NCBI GenBank assembly: GCA_013151735.1
Contig: JAADHR010000212.1
Span: 1 to 38,470, forward strand
Length of the DNA stretch: 38,470 nt
Source: Calditrichota bacterium
GTDB taxonomy: Bacteria; Zhuqueibacterota; JdFR-76; BMS3Abin05
Reading direction: 5' to 3'
A program made the position numbers and the translations under genes. Within the stretch, counting starts at the first letter, position 1. Every line of letters begins with the position of its first letter. The notes under the pieces are model-generated. The model was given only the letters and a program-made list of their open reading frames with translations, was not told the origin of the DNA and did no database searches. This document shows positions 25,902-35,031 of this stretch, one piece after another.

Positions 25902-28460
25902 ATGAAATACAGAAATTTTTTATTGATTTTTCTGGCGATTGCGGTCGTATTTTTTGGAGAAAGCTGCTCCAAATCCATTCGGAAAACGACGGCCACCGCA
26001 AACCCGTCCCTTTCAATTGAAGCACGTGTGAACATGCTTCTGCAGCAAATGACCCTTGAGGAAAAGATCAGGCTTTTGGGAGGAACCGGATTCACCACCC
26101 AGCCTATCAAGCGCCTTGGCATTCCGGCCATGAAAATGTGCGACGGGCCGCTGGGTTCCCGAATGAAAATTACAAAAAACGGCGTGGAAGGCGGCGGGGT
26201 AGCAACCAATTTTTCAGCCCCCATTGCCATGGCGGCCACTTGGGATGACGCCCTCATCCGGCAGGTTGGCCGGGCCATTGGGGCAGAAACCCGCGCCAAG
26301 GGATTTGACGTGATTCTGGCCCCCTGCATTAATATTGCCCGTGTGCCGGTGGGAGGACGCACATTTGAGGCTTTCGGGGAAGACCCGTTCCTGGTTTCGC
26401 GAATGACCGTGGCTTACGTCAGGGGGGTTCAAAGTCAACGTGTGGTGGCCACCACCAAACACTACGTCGCGAACAACCAGGAGAAATACCGAACCCTCGC
26501 CAGTTCGAATGTAAGCGAACGCGCGCTGCGGGAAATCTACTTTCCGGCGTTTAAGGCCGCCGTTCAGGAGGCCGGCACGCGCGCGATTATGGCCTCCTAC
26601 AACAGAATTAACGGCGACTACGCCTGCGCGAATCATTATCTTCTGACCGATGTTTTAAAAAATGAATGGGGATTTACCGGCCTGGTGATGTCCGATTGGG
26701 GTGCCGTGCACAGCACGATTAAAACCGCCAATGCGGGTCTGGACCTTGAAATGCCGCGGGGCCGGTTTTTTAATCAGAAGCTCCTTGAAGCTGTAAAAAC
26801 CGGGCAGGTTAAAGAAGGCACAATTGATGAAAAAGTCCGGCGGATTTTGCGGGTGGAGTTTGAAGCCGGTCTCTTTGACCACCCGCCTAAAACCTACCCG
26901 TCGAGCGTGGATACGGCCAGCCACGATTCCCTGGCTCTGAAGGTTGCCCGCGAGGCGATTGTCCTTCTCAAAAATACGGGACACATTCTGCCTCTCAACC
27001 GGAAGTCCCTGCATACCCTCGCCGTCATCGGTCCCAATGCCGGAGTGGCCATTATCAGCGGTGGGGGCAGCGCTTACCTGGAATCCTATAAAAAAGTTTC
27101 CCCTCTGGAAGGCATTCGGAAAAAGGTGGGAAATCAAATTGCCGTGGCCTACGCGCCCGGAGCCCGGTTAAAAACAGGGGCACTCCCCCCTATTCCTTCA
27201 GGCGACCTACGCCCTCCCGGATCAAATCAAAACATACACGGCCTTTTGGGCCAATATTTTAATAATCCGAACCTGGAAGGAAGACCCGCTTTGACGCGGA
27301 TTGATTCAACCGTTTATTTCAACTGGCACGGCAGGTCGCCCGATCCGGTTATTCACCCCGATAATTTCTCGGCCCGCTGGACCGGATTCTACGTTCCCTC
27401 CGCTTCGGGCACATTCCAGATCGGTGTAAGCAGCGACGACGGGTTCCGGCTCTTTGTGAACGGTAAACTCTTTCTTGAGGATTGGAGCGATCACGGCCGC
27501 GAATTGAAGGCAAAACCCATCCGATTAGAAAAGGGAAAAGCAGTCGCCCTTCGGTTGGAATACTATGAACGCCGGGGAGGAGCGTCGGTGCAATTGGGAA
27601 TTTCAATGAGAACACCGGAAAAGGATTTACGCGAAGCGGTGCGGCTCGCAAAAAAATCCGATGCCGTAATTCTCTGCGTGGGCCTGAACCGGAATCTGGA
27701 AGGCGAAGGCCATGACCGTACCACGTTAGATCTTCCGGCTGATCAGGAGCGTCTTATCCGGGCGGTGAGCGCCGTCAACCCAAAAACGGTGGTTGTTCTG
27801 AACAACGGCACCCCCGTGACAATGTCCCATTGGCTGAACCGCGTGCCCGCTGTTCTGGAAGCCTGGTACACGGGTCAGGAAACCGGTACGGCTCTGGCCG
27901 ATATTATTTTCGGTGATGTGACTCCCTCCGGAAAACTGCCGCTCACGTTTCCAAAATCCTGGGCGGACTGCCCCGTTGCCAAAACGTATCCGGGAACAGA
28001 AAAGGCAACGGACTACAGCGAGGGCATTTACGTGGGGTACCGCTATTACGATTCCAGGCATATTGAGCCGCTTTTTCCATTTGGATACGGTCTGTCGTAT
28101 ACAACATTTGATTACAGCAACCTGGAAATAACCCCGGCCACCCTCGGCACAGCCGACACTCTTCATGTGCATCTGACGGTTACAAACAGCGGTCCATTCG
28201 CAGGAGATGACATTGTACAGCTTTATGTTCATCAAAACAATCCGGAATTAGACCGTCCGCCGAAAGAACTAAAGGCCTTCACGCGTGTCCACTTGGACCC
28301 CGGACAAAGCAGGATCGTTTCTTTTCAATTGCAGGCGCGCCGCCTGGGCTATTTTCATCCGGGAAAAAAGGCCTGGGTTGTGGAACCGGGAAGCTATGAA
28401 ATACAGATCGGAAAATCTTCCAGAGACATTCAGTTGACCGGTGAGCTGGTTGTAAAATAA
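25902..28460 (+). CDS. GH3 beta-glucosidase with inserted PA14 domain, probable lipoprotein
   Basis: Exo-acting glycoside hydrolase, probably a beta-glucosidase, of 852 residues from ATG 25902. TTGGAGG just upstream is the ribosome-binding site, so the frame's earlier TTG is not the start. A signal ending GESC (Cys22) suggests a lipoprotein anchor. The first GH3 domain has TTKHYVANNQE (Lys-His pair near 186-187) and LVMSDWGAVH with the nucleophile Asp265. The second domain has LEGEGHDR with the probable acid/base Glu602. Between them sits a PA14 domain (about 446-570; GLLGQYFNNPNLEG, SDDGFRLFVNGK), known in other GH3 enzymes to shape substrate binding. A fibronectin-like C-terminal domain (about 740-850) follows. 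It points away from the alpha-glucan block and may serve cello- or laminari-oligosaccharides. Confidence 0.93.
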   Translation: MKYRNFLLIFLAIAVVFFGESCSKSIRKTTATANPSLSIEARVNMLLQQMTLEEKIRLLGGTGFTTQPIKRLGIPAMKMCDGPLGSRMKITKNGVEGGGVATNFSAPIAMAATWDDALIRQVGRAIGAETRAKGFDVILAPCINIARVPVGGRTFEAFGEDPFLVSRMTVAYVRGVQSQRVVATTKHYVANNQEKYRTLASSNVSERALREIYFPAFKAAVQEAGTRAIMASYNRINGDYACANHYLLTDVLKNEWGFTGLVMSDWGAVHSTIKTANAGLDLEMPRGRFFNQKLLEAVKTGQVKEGTIDEKVRRILRVEFEAGLFDHPPKTYPSSVDTASHDSLALKVAREAIVLLKNTGHILPLNRKSLHTLAVIGPNAGVAIISGGGSAYLESYKKVSPLEGIRKKVGNQIAVAYAPGARLKTGALPPIPSGDLRPPGSNQNIHGLLGQYFNNPNLEGRPALTRIDSTVYFNWHGRSPDPVIHPDNFSARWTGFYVPSASGTFQIGVSSDDGFRLFVNGKLFLEDWSDHGRELKAKPIRLEKGKAVALRLEYYERRGGASVQLGISMRTPEKDLREAVRLAKKSDAVILCVGLNRNLEGEGHDRTTLDLPADQERLIRAVSAVNPKTVVVLNNGTPVTMSHWLNRVPAVLEAWYTGQETGTALADIIFGDVTPSGKLPLTFPKSWADCPVAKTYPGTEKATDYSEGIYVGYRYYDSRHIEPLFPFGYGLSYTTFDYSNLEITPATLGTADTLHVHLTVTNSGPFAGDDIVQLYVHQNNPELDRPPKELKAFTRVHLDPGQSRIVSFQLQARRLGYFHPGKKAWVVEPGSYEIQIGKSSRDIQLTGELVVK

Positions 28461-28477
28461 AACGTCCAATGCGACCC

Positions 28478-28512
28478 AAACCTTGCGAAGGTATCAACCC
28501 TTTGCAAGGTTT
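28478..28512 (+). terminator. Terminator hairpin after the GH3 gene
   Basis: AAACCTTGCGAAGG (28478-28491) pairs with CCTTTGCAAGGTTT (28499-28512), 14 pairs including one G-U, with a 7-base loop, 18 bases after the GH3 stop. ATTTGTTTG follows, a moderate U-rich tail. Confidence 0.68.
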
Positions 28513-28537
28513 ATTTGTTTGAAAAGTGAATTATATC

Positions 28538-28564
28538 TTGACTTATAATGAGAATTATTGTAAT
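28538..28564 (+). promoter_or_regulatory. Fur-box-like promoter upstream of the heptaheme cytochrome
   Basis: TTGACT, 15 bases, then TGTAAT. The spacer holds TATAATGAGAATTATTGTA (28544-28562), which by hand count matches 14 of 19 positions of the classical Fur box GATAATGATAATCATTATC. The same arrangement recurs at 30546 and 34217. The next gene starts about 250 bases downstream, so a long leader is implied. Confidence 0.6.
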
Positions 28565-28721
28565 TTAACTAAGCATTTTTAAACCCGTTTCAAATGCGGG
28601 TCTTGTACAATCATTTTGACGGTTTTCTAAGGGACAATCATCCCAAACGTGTTGGATGAGCCCACTCAAAAAACGATGCATGACGCAAATGGCGCTCATT
28701 TAATTTCAATAAAATCAATTC

Positions 28722-28766
28722 GTGAAAATTGTGAAATTAGCGGGCAACGGCTTTTTTGGAGCAGAC
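28722..28766 (+). repeat. 45-base leader repeat, copy 1
   Basis: This segment begins GTGAAAATTGTGAAATTAG and ends CTTTTTTGGAGCAGAC. It is about 80 percent identical by eye to 35201-35245. Both copies lie 40-50 bases before a multiheme cytochrome gene. Confidence 0.65.
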
Positions 28767-28813
28767 GCCTGGATTATGGACGACGTTTTCATTAACAAAA
28801 TATCGGATTAGAA

Positions 28814-30319
28814 ATGAAATTAAGATTACCAAGCTCAACCCAAAACTGGGTCTCGCTTATTGGTGCAACCATTGCCTTAATTAGTCTTTTCCTAATTATT
28901 TTCCTTTTTGTCCTGTCTTTGTTGTTTGGGCAGGGGGGGCTCTATCTGGGTCTGGTCGCCTATATTCTTCTTCCGGCCGTACTGATTTTCGGGCTGCTGC
29001 TCATTCCTTTGGGAATGATCATTCGTACCATTCAGATGCGGGGAAAGGAAAAAGTAAAATCGGCCTGGCCGGTGATCGATCTGGGAGACCCCAAACACCG
29101 AAATGCCTTTTTTATTTTTTCAATCGGAACCACGATTTTTCTCTTTTTATCGGCTATCGGAAATTACGAAGCGTTCCACTATACAGAAACGGTTCAATTT
29201 TGCGGGACGCTGTGTCATAAAATTATGCATCCTGAATACACAGCTTACCAACATTCACCGCATGCAAAAGTGCCCTGTGTTTCCTGCCATGTGGGGCCGG
29301 GTGCCAGCTGGTTTGTGCGTTCAAAGCTCTCCGGTCTGCATCAGGTTTACGCCGCCGTTACAAAGACCTACCCCAGGCCGATTACCACGCCGATTAAGAA
29401 TTTGAGACCGGCGCGTGTTGTGTGTGAGCAGTGTCACTGGCCTCAAAAGTTTTATTCCAGAACCCTGCGCCTCGAAACCCACTATCTCCCGGACGAAAAC
29501 AATACCCGGTGGGACATTCGGCTTATTATGAAAATTGGAGCCCAAAACTCCGCCCATGGGTTAAGAGAGGGCATCCATTGGCACATTAATCCCAAGGTAA
29601 AAATCCAATATATTGCCACCAATCACAAACGAACAGATATCCCCTGGGTCCGGTACATCAACACAGAAACCGGGGATACAACGGTTTATGAGAATCCGGA
29701 AAATCCCCTCACTCAGGGTCAATTGGATACATTACATATTCGAACAATGGATTGTATCGATTGTCATACGCGGCCTTCTCACGATTATCAATCCCCGTCT
29801 CACTTCCTGAACATGGCCATGGCCAGCGGACAGATTTCACCCAGGCTGCCCAATATCAAAAGTGAGTCCTTGAGTCTATTTGATAATGATTTCTCCACAA
29901 TGGATTCCATGCTCCAAACCATCCAAACAGAACTGACCCGCTATTATTCCGAAAACTACCCAAAAATCTTTGTGTCAAAAAGGGCCCAGATCGATACGGC
30001 TATTCAGGCAATTCAAAAACTGAGTGCCCGCAACATTTTCCCCTATATGAAAGTGCGCTGGGATACCCATGTAAACAATATCGGACATCTGGAATTTAAG
30101 GGCTGTTTCCGCTGCCACAACGGGAAACATGTGAGCAAACAAGGGGAGATCATTTCAAGGAAATGTGATCTCTGCCACTTAATCAATGCACAGGGAACAC
30201 CCGAAAAAATGGAATCGTCCGAAGTTAATCACTCCCTTGAGTTTAAACACCCGGTTGATATCGACCAGGCCTGGAAAGACATGCTCTGCAGTGACTGTCA
30301 CACCGGATTGAATCCCTGA
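28814..30319 (+). CDS. Membrane-anchored NapC/NirT-like heptaheme cytochrome c
   Basis: Probable quinol-linked electron carrier of the inner membrane facing the periplasm. It has 501 residues: two N-terminal membrane segments (about 12-38 and 42-71), a third at about 98-115, then the heme domain. Heme attachment motifs are CGTLCH (130-135, three residues between cysteines), CVSCH (155), CEQCH (204), CIDCH (314), CFRCH (431), CDLCH (451) and CSDCH (492). FCGTLCHKIMHPEY, with CHVGPGASWFVRSKLSG downstream, is the NapC/NrfH-type first module. The CX3CH variant appears normal for this subfamily, but that is from memory. Long inserts between hemes 3 and 4 and 4 and 5 distinguish it from simple tetraheme NapC. 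A Fur-like promoter lies upstream. It probably feeds the secreted cytochromes encoded next. Confidence 0.9.
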   Translation: MKLRLPSSTQNWVSLIGATIALISLFLIIFLFVLSLLFGQGGLYLGLVAYILLPAVLIFGLLLIPLGMIIRTIQMRGKEKVKSAWPVIDLGDPKHRNAFFIFSIGTTIFLFLSAIGNYEAFHYTETVQFCGTLCHKIMHPEYTAYQHSPHAKVPCVSCHVGPGASWFVRSKLSGLHQVYAAVTKTYPRPITTPIKNLRPARVVCEQCHWPQKFYSRTLRLETHYLPDENNTRWDIRLIMKIGAQNSAHGLREGIHWHINPKVKIQYIATNHKRTDIPWVRYINTETGDTTVYENPENPLTQGQLDTLHIRTMDCIDCHTRPSHDYQSPSHFLNMAMASGQISPRLPNIKSESLSLFDNDFSTMDSMLQTIQTELTRYYSENYPKIFVSKRAQIDTAIQAIQKLSARNIFPYMKVRWDTHVNNIGHLEFKGCFRCHNGKHVSKQGEIISRKCDLCHLINAQGTPEKMESSEVNHSLEFKHPVDIDQAWKDMLCSDCHTGLNP

Positions 30320-30545
30320 TCGGGACTCACATTATAATAAACATCCGGTGTATGCACGTTTCAGTATTTTCTTTACTGATGGTACGTACAGCCATAATCG
30401 GGTGTAAACGGATACGCCTTCCCTCCACCATGTTTCCCCTGCGATGCCATTTTGGAACAACTACAACCCCAAGCAAGAAGCGAAATGGGCAATAAACGGA
30501 TTCTGAAATTGGGGCCTGTATTTTTTTAATTTTGACACTTTTCTA

Positions 30546-30572
30546 TTGACTTTTAATGAGAATTATTATATT
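30546..30572 (+). promoter_or_regulatory. Fur-box-like promoter of the frameshifted fur copy
   Basis: TTGACT, 15 bases, TATATT. The overlapping sequence TTTAATGAGAATTATTATA (30552-30570) matches 14 of 19 Fur-box positions by hand count. It is nearly identical to the promoter of the intact copy at 34217. Confidence 0.62.
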
Positions 30573-30586
30573 TTTCAAATGTAATC

Positions 30587-30605
30587 AATAATCATTCTCC
30601 ATTAA
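30587..30605 (+). promoter_or_regulatory. Second operator-like site before the frameshifted fur copy
   Basis: AATAATCATTCTCCATTAA lies 14 bases before the start codon and is identical over 19 bases to 34258-34276, although the flanking sequence differs. On the other strand it reads TGGAGAATGATTATT, related to the palindrome at 35032. Confidence 0.55.
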
Positions 30606-30619
30606 GGTTTGGTGATTTT

Positions 30620-31058
30620 ATGCCCACAAAAAAAGAAATCGCCATTTGCATTCAGAAATGCCGTGAAAATGGCTTGAAGGCCACCTTTCAACGGCTTTTA
30701 ATATACAACGAATGGGTACATTTCGAATGGCCATCCTTGGCCGGAACAGGTTTCGCACCGCGTAAAAAAATTCCCACCCAGCCTTTCACCGTCAACGGTT
30801 TACAAAGCGTTCGATACCTTTTGTTCAGTCGGGCGGGTGGCAAAAATCACCTGTTTAAATTGCACAAGCAGCTATTGCCAAACCAATACAAGTCAACTTC
30901 ATCAGCTTATCTGCAAGAACTGTCACAAAATCGAGGATATCTATTCGAAACGGCTGGATATTCTCCGCATACCCCAAGCTCTAATCAAAGAAAACAAACT
31001 CAGCGGGGTGAGTCTGAATTTGGAAGGCATCCGTAAGGAATGCCAGAACACAAAATAA
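30620..31058 (+). pseudogene. Frameshifted Fur-family regulator copy
   Basis: The first 31 codons (MPTKKEIAICIQKCRENGLK onward to QRLLIYNE) match the intact regulator at 34290. A net one-base insertion between about 30709 and 30726 then shifts the frame. The matching frame continues without a stop to TAA 31058, through NGHPWPEQVSHRVKKF, STVYKAFDTF, ITCLNC, LICKNCHKIEDIY and RKEC. Besides the shift, key positions have changed: the conserved ATPQR is ATFQR, and the HHHH metal-ligand run before LICKKC is QLHQ. This argues for decay rather than a read error alone, although a sequencing error cannot be excluded. Translated from its own start, the frame gives a 138-residue unrelated tail. The gene was probably duplicated together with its promoter. 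Confidence 0.82.
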
Positions 31059-31199
31059 TTCTTTTAATTACTTAATTCGTTTCGCAGATTGATTTCTCAT
31101 TGCCGATTCTATTGATTCGGCCATTGATTTTTCTGCATGCAAAATCGAGAATCAGCGCCACCATGGTATCCAAATCTTTATAAAATAGGGTTAAGGATT

Positions 31200-31240
31200 A
31201 AAGGAGGTGATTGCCTATGATTGTATTCCCGGGAAAATAA
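31200..31240 (+). promoter_or_regulatory. Perfect Shine-Dalgarno plus 7-codon leader ORF before the nonaheme gene
   Basis: AAAGGAGGTGAT (31200-31211) is followed at normal spacing by ATG 31217, encoding MIVFPGK and ending TAA 31240. The cytochrome start is 60 bases further on with its own AAGGAG. A comparable leader occurs at 35085-35148. A translated leader controlling the downstream gene is possible but unproven. Confidence 0.42.
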
Positions 31241-31300
31241 ACCATTCTTGCTTAATGTGATGACCCATATTCAAGAAATCACAAATAAGGAGTAAAAAAA

Positions 31301-34063
31301 ATGAGAAAAGTGTTACTATGTTTTGGCAGTGCGCTTTTATGGTTCGGCATTTCATTTTCTGCGGTTTACGCACAAACGCCAAAAGCGCAAATCAGGATTG
31401 AATCGCTCAGCCCAATTCAATTGGCAGAGCGCAATTGGACCACGTCGCCTTCCAGTGGACTAAGCAATGTCGGAAAAGGAGAATTGATTTATCTCTCAGG
31501 GCATAACCTCTCCTCCGAGCCTGTTGTCGCTTTTAGCTGGTCGTTTCAAAGCCTGCCTGCAGGCTCGAACGCAACGCTTGATAGTACGAATACACAATGG
31601 ACCACGTTTCGTCCAGATACGACCGGACAGTTTGTCGTCAAGCTGGAAATTACAACGGCATCGGGAACGGCCGATACCACCGTCACTATTACAAGTGCCA
31701 AATATGTCGGTGTGGGAGGCATTGCGGGATTGCCATCCGACCCGTCGAAGGGGCAGTGTTCGTTGTGCCATTCGGGAAAAACAGCGGAATGGCAAGGAAC
31801 GGGCCATGCGACGATGTTTCAAGAGGCAATTGACGGCCAAAAAAGCAGTCATTATGCCGGATATTGCATTGAATGCCATACCGTAGGTTACGATACGGAT
31901 TCCACGGCCGTTAACGGTGGATTTGACGATGTGGCAAAAGAACTCGGGTGGACTTTCCCAGCGGTGTTACAGGCGGGCAATTGGGATTCCCTTGTTACCA
32001 ACTATCCGGATCTTGCCCAGAAGGCGAATATCCAGTGTGAAAATTGCCACGGACCGGGAAGCCTTCACAAGGGAAATACAAGTAATATTGCCGTTTCGCT
32101 CAGGGAAGGCGTCTGCGCTAAATGCCACGGTGAAGAGCCCTACCATCGGAGATCACTCCAGTGGAGCCGGTCGGCTCACGCCGTTGGGGTTTCCTTTGCC
32201 GCAAATCGGGAAGGTTGTGCAGAATGCCATTCGGGATACGGATTTATTCATAAAATTGACCCCAATAGTGCACTGGAAAAAACAACCGGTTTTCCGCAAA
32301 CCACTTGCGCTGTCTGTCATGATCCGCACAGTGCCGACGTCGAGCATCAATTGCGAACGGAAGCGGATGTCACTTTAAAGAATGGCGATGTGATTTCTTT
32401 CGGCGGCGCCGGCAAACTCTGTATGAATTGCCATCACGCCAGACAGGATGCAGCGACTTATTCAAATGCCTACCATCCCCATTACGGACCCCACCACAGC
32501 CCGCAGGCCGATATGCTGGCCGGTACGAATGCCGTTACCTTCGGAATGAATATTCCCAGTTCCAACCACAAAAATGTGGTCAAAGATGCCTGTGTCACCT
32601 GCCACATGGGAGCAACTCCCGCGACCGGAAAACCCGGACATGATTATGTCGGCGCCCACACATTTGCCATGCACTGGACCAATCCTCAGGATTCCACCCA
32701 AGAGGTTGACAATGTGGCACCCTGCCAGACATGCCACGGCAACATCACTTCTTTTGACGATATCATGGCGAAAAAAGACTATGATGGTGACGGCACCATT
32801 GAAAGTGCCCAGGACGAAGTCGCCGGTTTGCTGGATGAGGTGGGAAAACTTTTACCGCCACTGGGCGACCCAAAGGTGGTTGAATCGTCGGCGTATACTC
32901 CCGTGCAGTTAAAAGCCGCCTATAATTATGAATTTGTAAAGAATGACGGTAGTTACGGCATTCACAACTTTCAATATGCCGTGAATCTATTGAAAGCCTC
33001 TTATGAAGCCCTGACCACAGGCAATATTGGGGCAGGAACGATTGTATCGATCACGGATGTACCGAATGACCAGGGCAAAAAGGTACGTGTGGTCTGGACA
33101 AAATTCGGCGGCGACGGGATTGGTGTCAATCCTATTCAGCAATATGTCCTCTGGCGCCGCGTGGACGACCGGACAAATGGAACAAACGGGAAAGAAATTC
33201 CTGTTTATGAATCCCTCGAATCGGTTCCGCTAAATTTGATCACGACCCTGCCCGGGGCACGCGTTATGATTAACGGGCAGCTCTGGGATTTTGCGGGCAG
33301 CGTACCCGCATCCGCACAAAAAACATACAGTGCGATTGCACCCACTTTATTTGATTCAACAAAAACCAAAGGCATGTACTGGTCCGTATTTCGAATATCC
33401 GGTTTAACCAAAATTCCTGCCGTTTACACGACTTCTGCGCCGGACAGTGGGTACTCCGTGGATAACCTCTCGCCCGCAGTACCAGGCGATATTATGGCTA
33501 CTGAAACTCAAACAGGAGCGGAATTAAGTTGGAATAAACCCGTTGACGAGGATTTCAATTATTTTGCGATTTATCGGAGCACCACTCCTGGCTTTGATCC
33601 GGCCAATACCGAACCTTATGCCACAACAACTGAGAATAAGTTTAGTGACAACAACGTGGCCATGGGAAACAGCTATTATTACCGCCTGTCAGCTTTCGAC
33701 TTTTCCGGAAATCAAAGTGCATTCTCAAAAGAGATTGCTTTAACAATCACAAAAGTGAACGATACACCGAGGACAACGATTCCGAATCAATTCGTACTGA
33801 AACAAAACTTTCCAAATCCATTTAACCCCTCTACAAAAATAACATTTGGGTTACCGTCAAGCGAACAGACGACCCTTGCCATTTACAATCTTTTAGGCGC
33901 AAAAGTCCGATTGCTTGCCCAAGGGAAGTTCAGCGCCGGCTATCACTCAATTGTCTGGGACGGCCGGGATGATCGCGGAAGAGTCGTTGGACCAGGAATT
34001 TATTTGTACCGTCTGCAAAGCGGCTCAAGAATACTCGTTAACAAAATGATTTTTATGAAATAA
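31301..34063 (+). CDS. Secreted nonaheme cytochrome c with PKD-like and sorting domains
   Basis: A 920-residue exported electron carrier. A signal peptide ends VYAQ (1-25). A beta-sandwich PKD/Ig-like domain spans about 30-135 (GELIYLSGHNL, FSWSFQSLPAGS). Nine CxxCH motifs follow at residues 153, 189, 246, 272, 306, 336, 374, 431 and 475, with many extra histidines that could be distal ligands. A fibronectin-like segment lies near 725-825 (ELSWNKPVDEDFNYFAIYRS). The last 85 residues carry KQNFPNPFNPSTKITFGLPS and GPGIYLYRLQSG, a type IX-like sorting domain, so the hemes should end up at or beyond the outer surface. AAGGAG precedes the ATG. It lies behind the broken fur copy. I recognise no specific enzyme; electron transfer to an extracellular acceptor is inferred. 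Confidence 0.9.
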   Translation: MRKVLLCFGSALLWFGISFSAVYAQTPKAQIRIESLSPIQLAERNWTTSPSSGLSNVGKGELIYLSGHNLSSEPVVAFSWSFQSLPAGSNATLDSTNTQWTTFRPDTTGQFVVKLEITTASGTADTTVTITSAKYVGVGGIAGLPSDPSKGQCSLCHSGKTAEWQGTGHATMFQEAIDGQKSSHYAGYCIECHTVGYDTDSTAVNGGFDDVAKELGWTFPAVLQAGNWDSLVTNYPDLAQKANIQCENCHGPGSLHKGNTSNIAVSLREGVCAKCHGEEPYHRRSLQWSRSAHAVGVSFAANREGCAECHSGYGFIHKIDPNSALEKTTGFPQTTCAVCHDPHSADVEHQLRTEADVTLKNGDVISFGGAGKLCMNCHHARQDAATYSNAYHPHYGPHHSPQADMLAGTNAVTFGMNIPSSNHKNVVKDACVTCHMGATPATGKPGHDYVGAHTFAMHWTNPQDSTQEVDNVAPCQTCHGNITSFDDIMAKKDYDGDGTIESAQDEVAGLLDEVGKLLPPLGDPKVVESSAYTPVQLKAAYNYEFVKNDGSYGIHNFQYAVNLLKASYEALTTGNIGAGTIVSITDVPNDQGKKVRVVWTKFGGDGIGVNPIQQYVLWRRVDDRTNGTNGKEIPVYESLESVPLNLITTLPGARVMINGQLWDFAGSVPASAQKTYSAIAPTLFDSTKTKGMYWSVFRISGLTKIPAVYTTSAPDSGYSVDNLSPAVPGDIMATETQTGAELSWNKPVDEDFNYFAIYRSTTPGFDPANTEPYATTTENKFSDNNVAMGNSYYYRLSAFDFSGNQSAFSKEIALTITKVNDTPRTTIPNQFVLKQNFPNPFNPSTKITFGLPSSEQTTLAIYNLLGAKVRLLAQGKFSAGYHSIVWDGRDDRGRVVGPGIYLYRLQSGSRILVNKMIFMK

Positions 34064-34071
34064 AACAAAAT

Positions 34072-34104
34072 TCTCTCCCCCAGAGCTCTCATCTGGGGGA
34101 GAGA
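34072..34104 (+). terminator. Terminator after the nonaheme cytochrome gene
   Basis: A perfect 13-bp stem, TCTCTCCCCCAGA with TCTGGGGGAGAGA, and a 7-base loop begin 9 bases after the stop codon. TTTATGTTATT follows. It separates this gene from the next Fur-like promoter. Confidence 0.78.
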
Positions 34105-34216
34105 TTTATGTTATTCGAAATATGCACGCTTTTACCACAAGCGTTGAAACAATCCCCGTATCCGTTTCCAACTGGAAATCCATCCAAAAATATTTTTTAT
34201 TTCTGCAATTTTTTTC

Positions 34217-34243
34217 TTGACTTTTAATGAGATTTATTATAAT
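34217..34243 (+). promoter_or_regulatory. Fur-box-like promoter of the intact fur gene
   Basis: TTGACT, 15 bases, and a consensus TATAAT. The spacer contains TTTAATGAGATTTATTATA, the same Fur-box-like arrangement as at 28538 and 30546. Position over its own regulator gene suggests autoregulation. Confidence 0.65.
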
Positions 34244-34257
34244 TTAAAGTCGTAGAT

Positions 34258-34276
34258 AATAATCATTCTCCATTAA
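34258..34276 (+). promoter_or_regulatory. Second operator-like site before the intact fur gene
   Basis: AATAATCATTCTCCATTAA is identical to 30587-30605 and sits just after the expected transcription start, 13 bases before the ATG. Binding here would block transcription or early elongation. Confidence 0.58.
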
Positions 34277-34289
34277 TAGTCGGAAGGTC

Positions 34290-34724
34290 ATGCCCACAAA
34301 AAAAGAAATCACGATTTGCATTCAGAAATGCCGGGAAAATGGTTTGAAGGCCACGCCCCAGCGGCTTCTGATATACAATGAACTGGGCGCTTCAAATGGC
34401 CATCTTTCTCCGGAACAGCTTTATCACCGCGTAAAAAAATTTCAACCCAGCATTTCACTTGCAACGGTGTACAAAGCTCTCGACGCGTTCTACTCAGTGG
34501 GGCTTGTGGCAAAGGTCACCTGTCAAGATTGCACAAGTGCCTATTACGAAACGAATACAAATCATCATCACCACCTCATCTGCAAGAAATGTCATAGAAT
34601 CGAGGATATCTATTCCGATCAGCTGGATATCCTCAGCATACCTCAATCTCTAATCAAAGAATACAAAATTAGCGGGGTGAGTCTACAACTTGAAGGCATT
34701 TGTAAGAAATGCCAGGCAAAATGA
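34290..34724 (+). CDS. fur: Fur/PerR-family metal-dependent transcriptional regulator
   Basis: A 144-residue DNA-binding regulator that senses iron, zinc or peroxide. The N-terminal winged helix contains GLKATPQRLLIYNEL (about 18-32) and SISLATVYKALDAFYSVGLV (the recognition helix region). The dimerisation domain has HHHHLICKKCHRIEDI, with the histidines and the first CxxC of the family's metal sites, and a second CxxC (CKKC) near the C-terminus. An additional TCQDC is unusual. GGAAGG precedes the ATG. Two Fur-type sites lie immediately upstream, and similar sites precede the cytochrome genes, so it probably controls this cluster and itself. Fur versus PerR or Zur cannot be settled by eye. 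Confidence 0.92.
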   Translation: MPTKKEITICIQKCRENGLKATPQRLLIYNELGASNGHLSPEQLYHRVKKFQPSISLATVYKALDAFYSVGLVAKVTCQDCTSAYYETNTNHHHHLICKKCHRIEDIYSDQLDILSIPQSLIKEYKISGVSLQLEGICKKCQAK

Positions 34725-35031
34725 ATTAGGATTTTGCTCCCCGGCTTTTGCCCCAAAAGGCTGAAGGCGGGGCACCCATCATACGGCGTTCAATCCGTCT
34801 TCAGCGACTGCTTTCAATTTCCGGACAATTCGACGGGATTGCCAGGATTAAGCACCCTGTTGCTTCTTCATCCGTAAAGGGTTCTCTCGTTTCTGACGAA
34901 AACACGCTTTTGGGTGTCACCTAATACATAACGCATTTTTTAAGACGAACCGTTCTCTTCCAGCACTATCTTTGTTTTCTTCCAGAATCCTGTCCCGTTT
35001 TTCACCAGAAGGGGTTTTTGCTGGTTCTTGT
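34725..35031. other. Intergenic region after fur with no gene recognised
   Basis: No coding frame is supported. A GC-rich inverted pair (TGCCCC and GGGGCA, about 34758-34783) could weakly terminate fur but lacks a U tract. The regulatory part of the gap begins at 35032. Confidence 0.4.
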
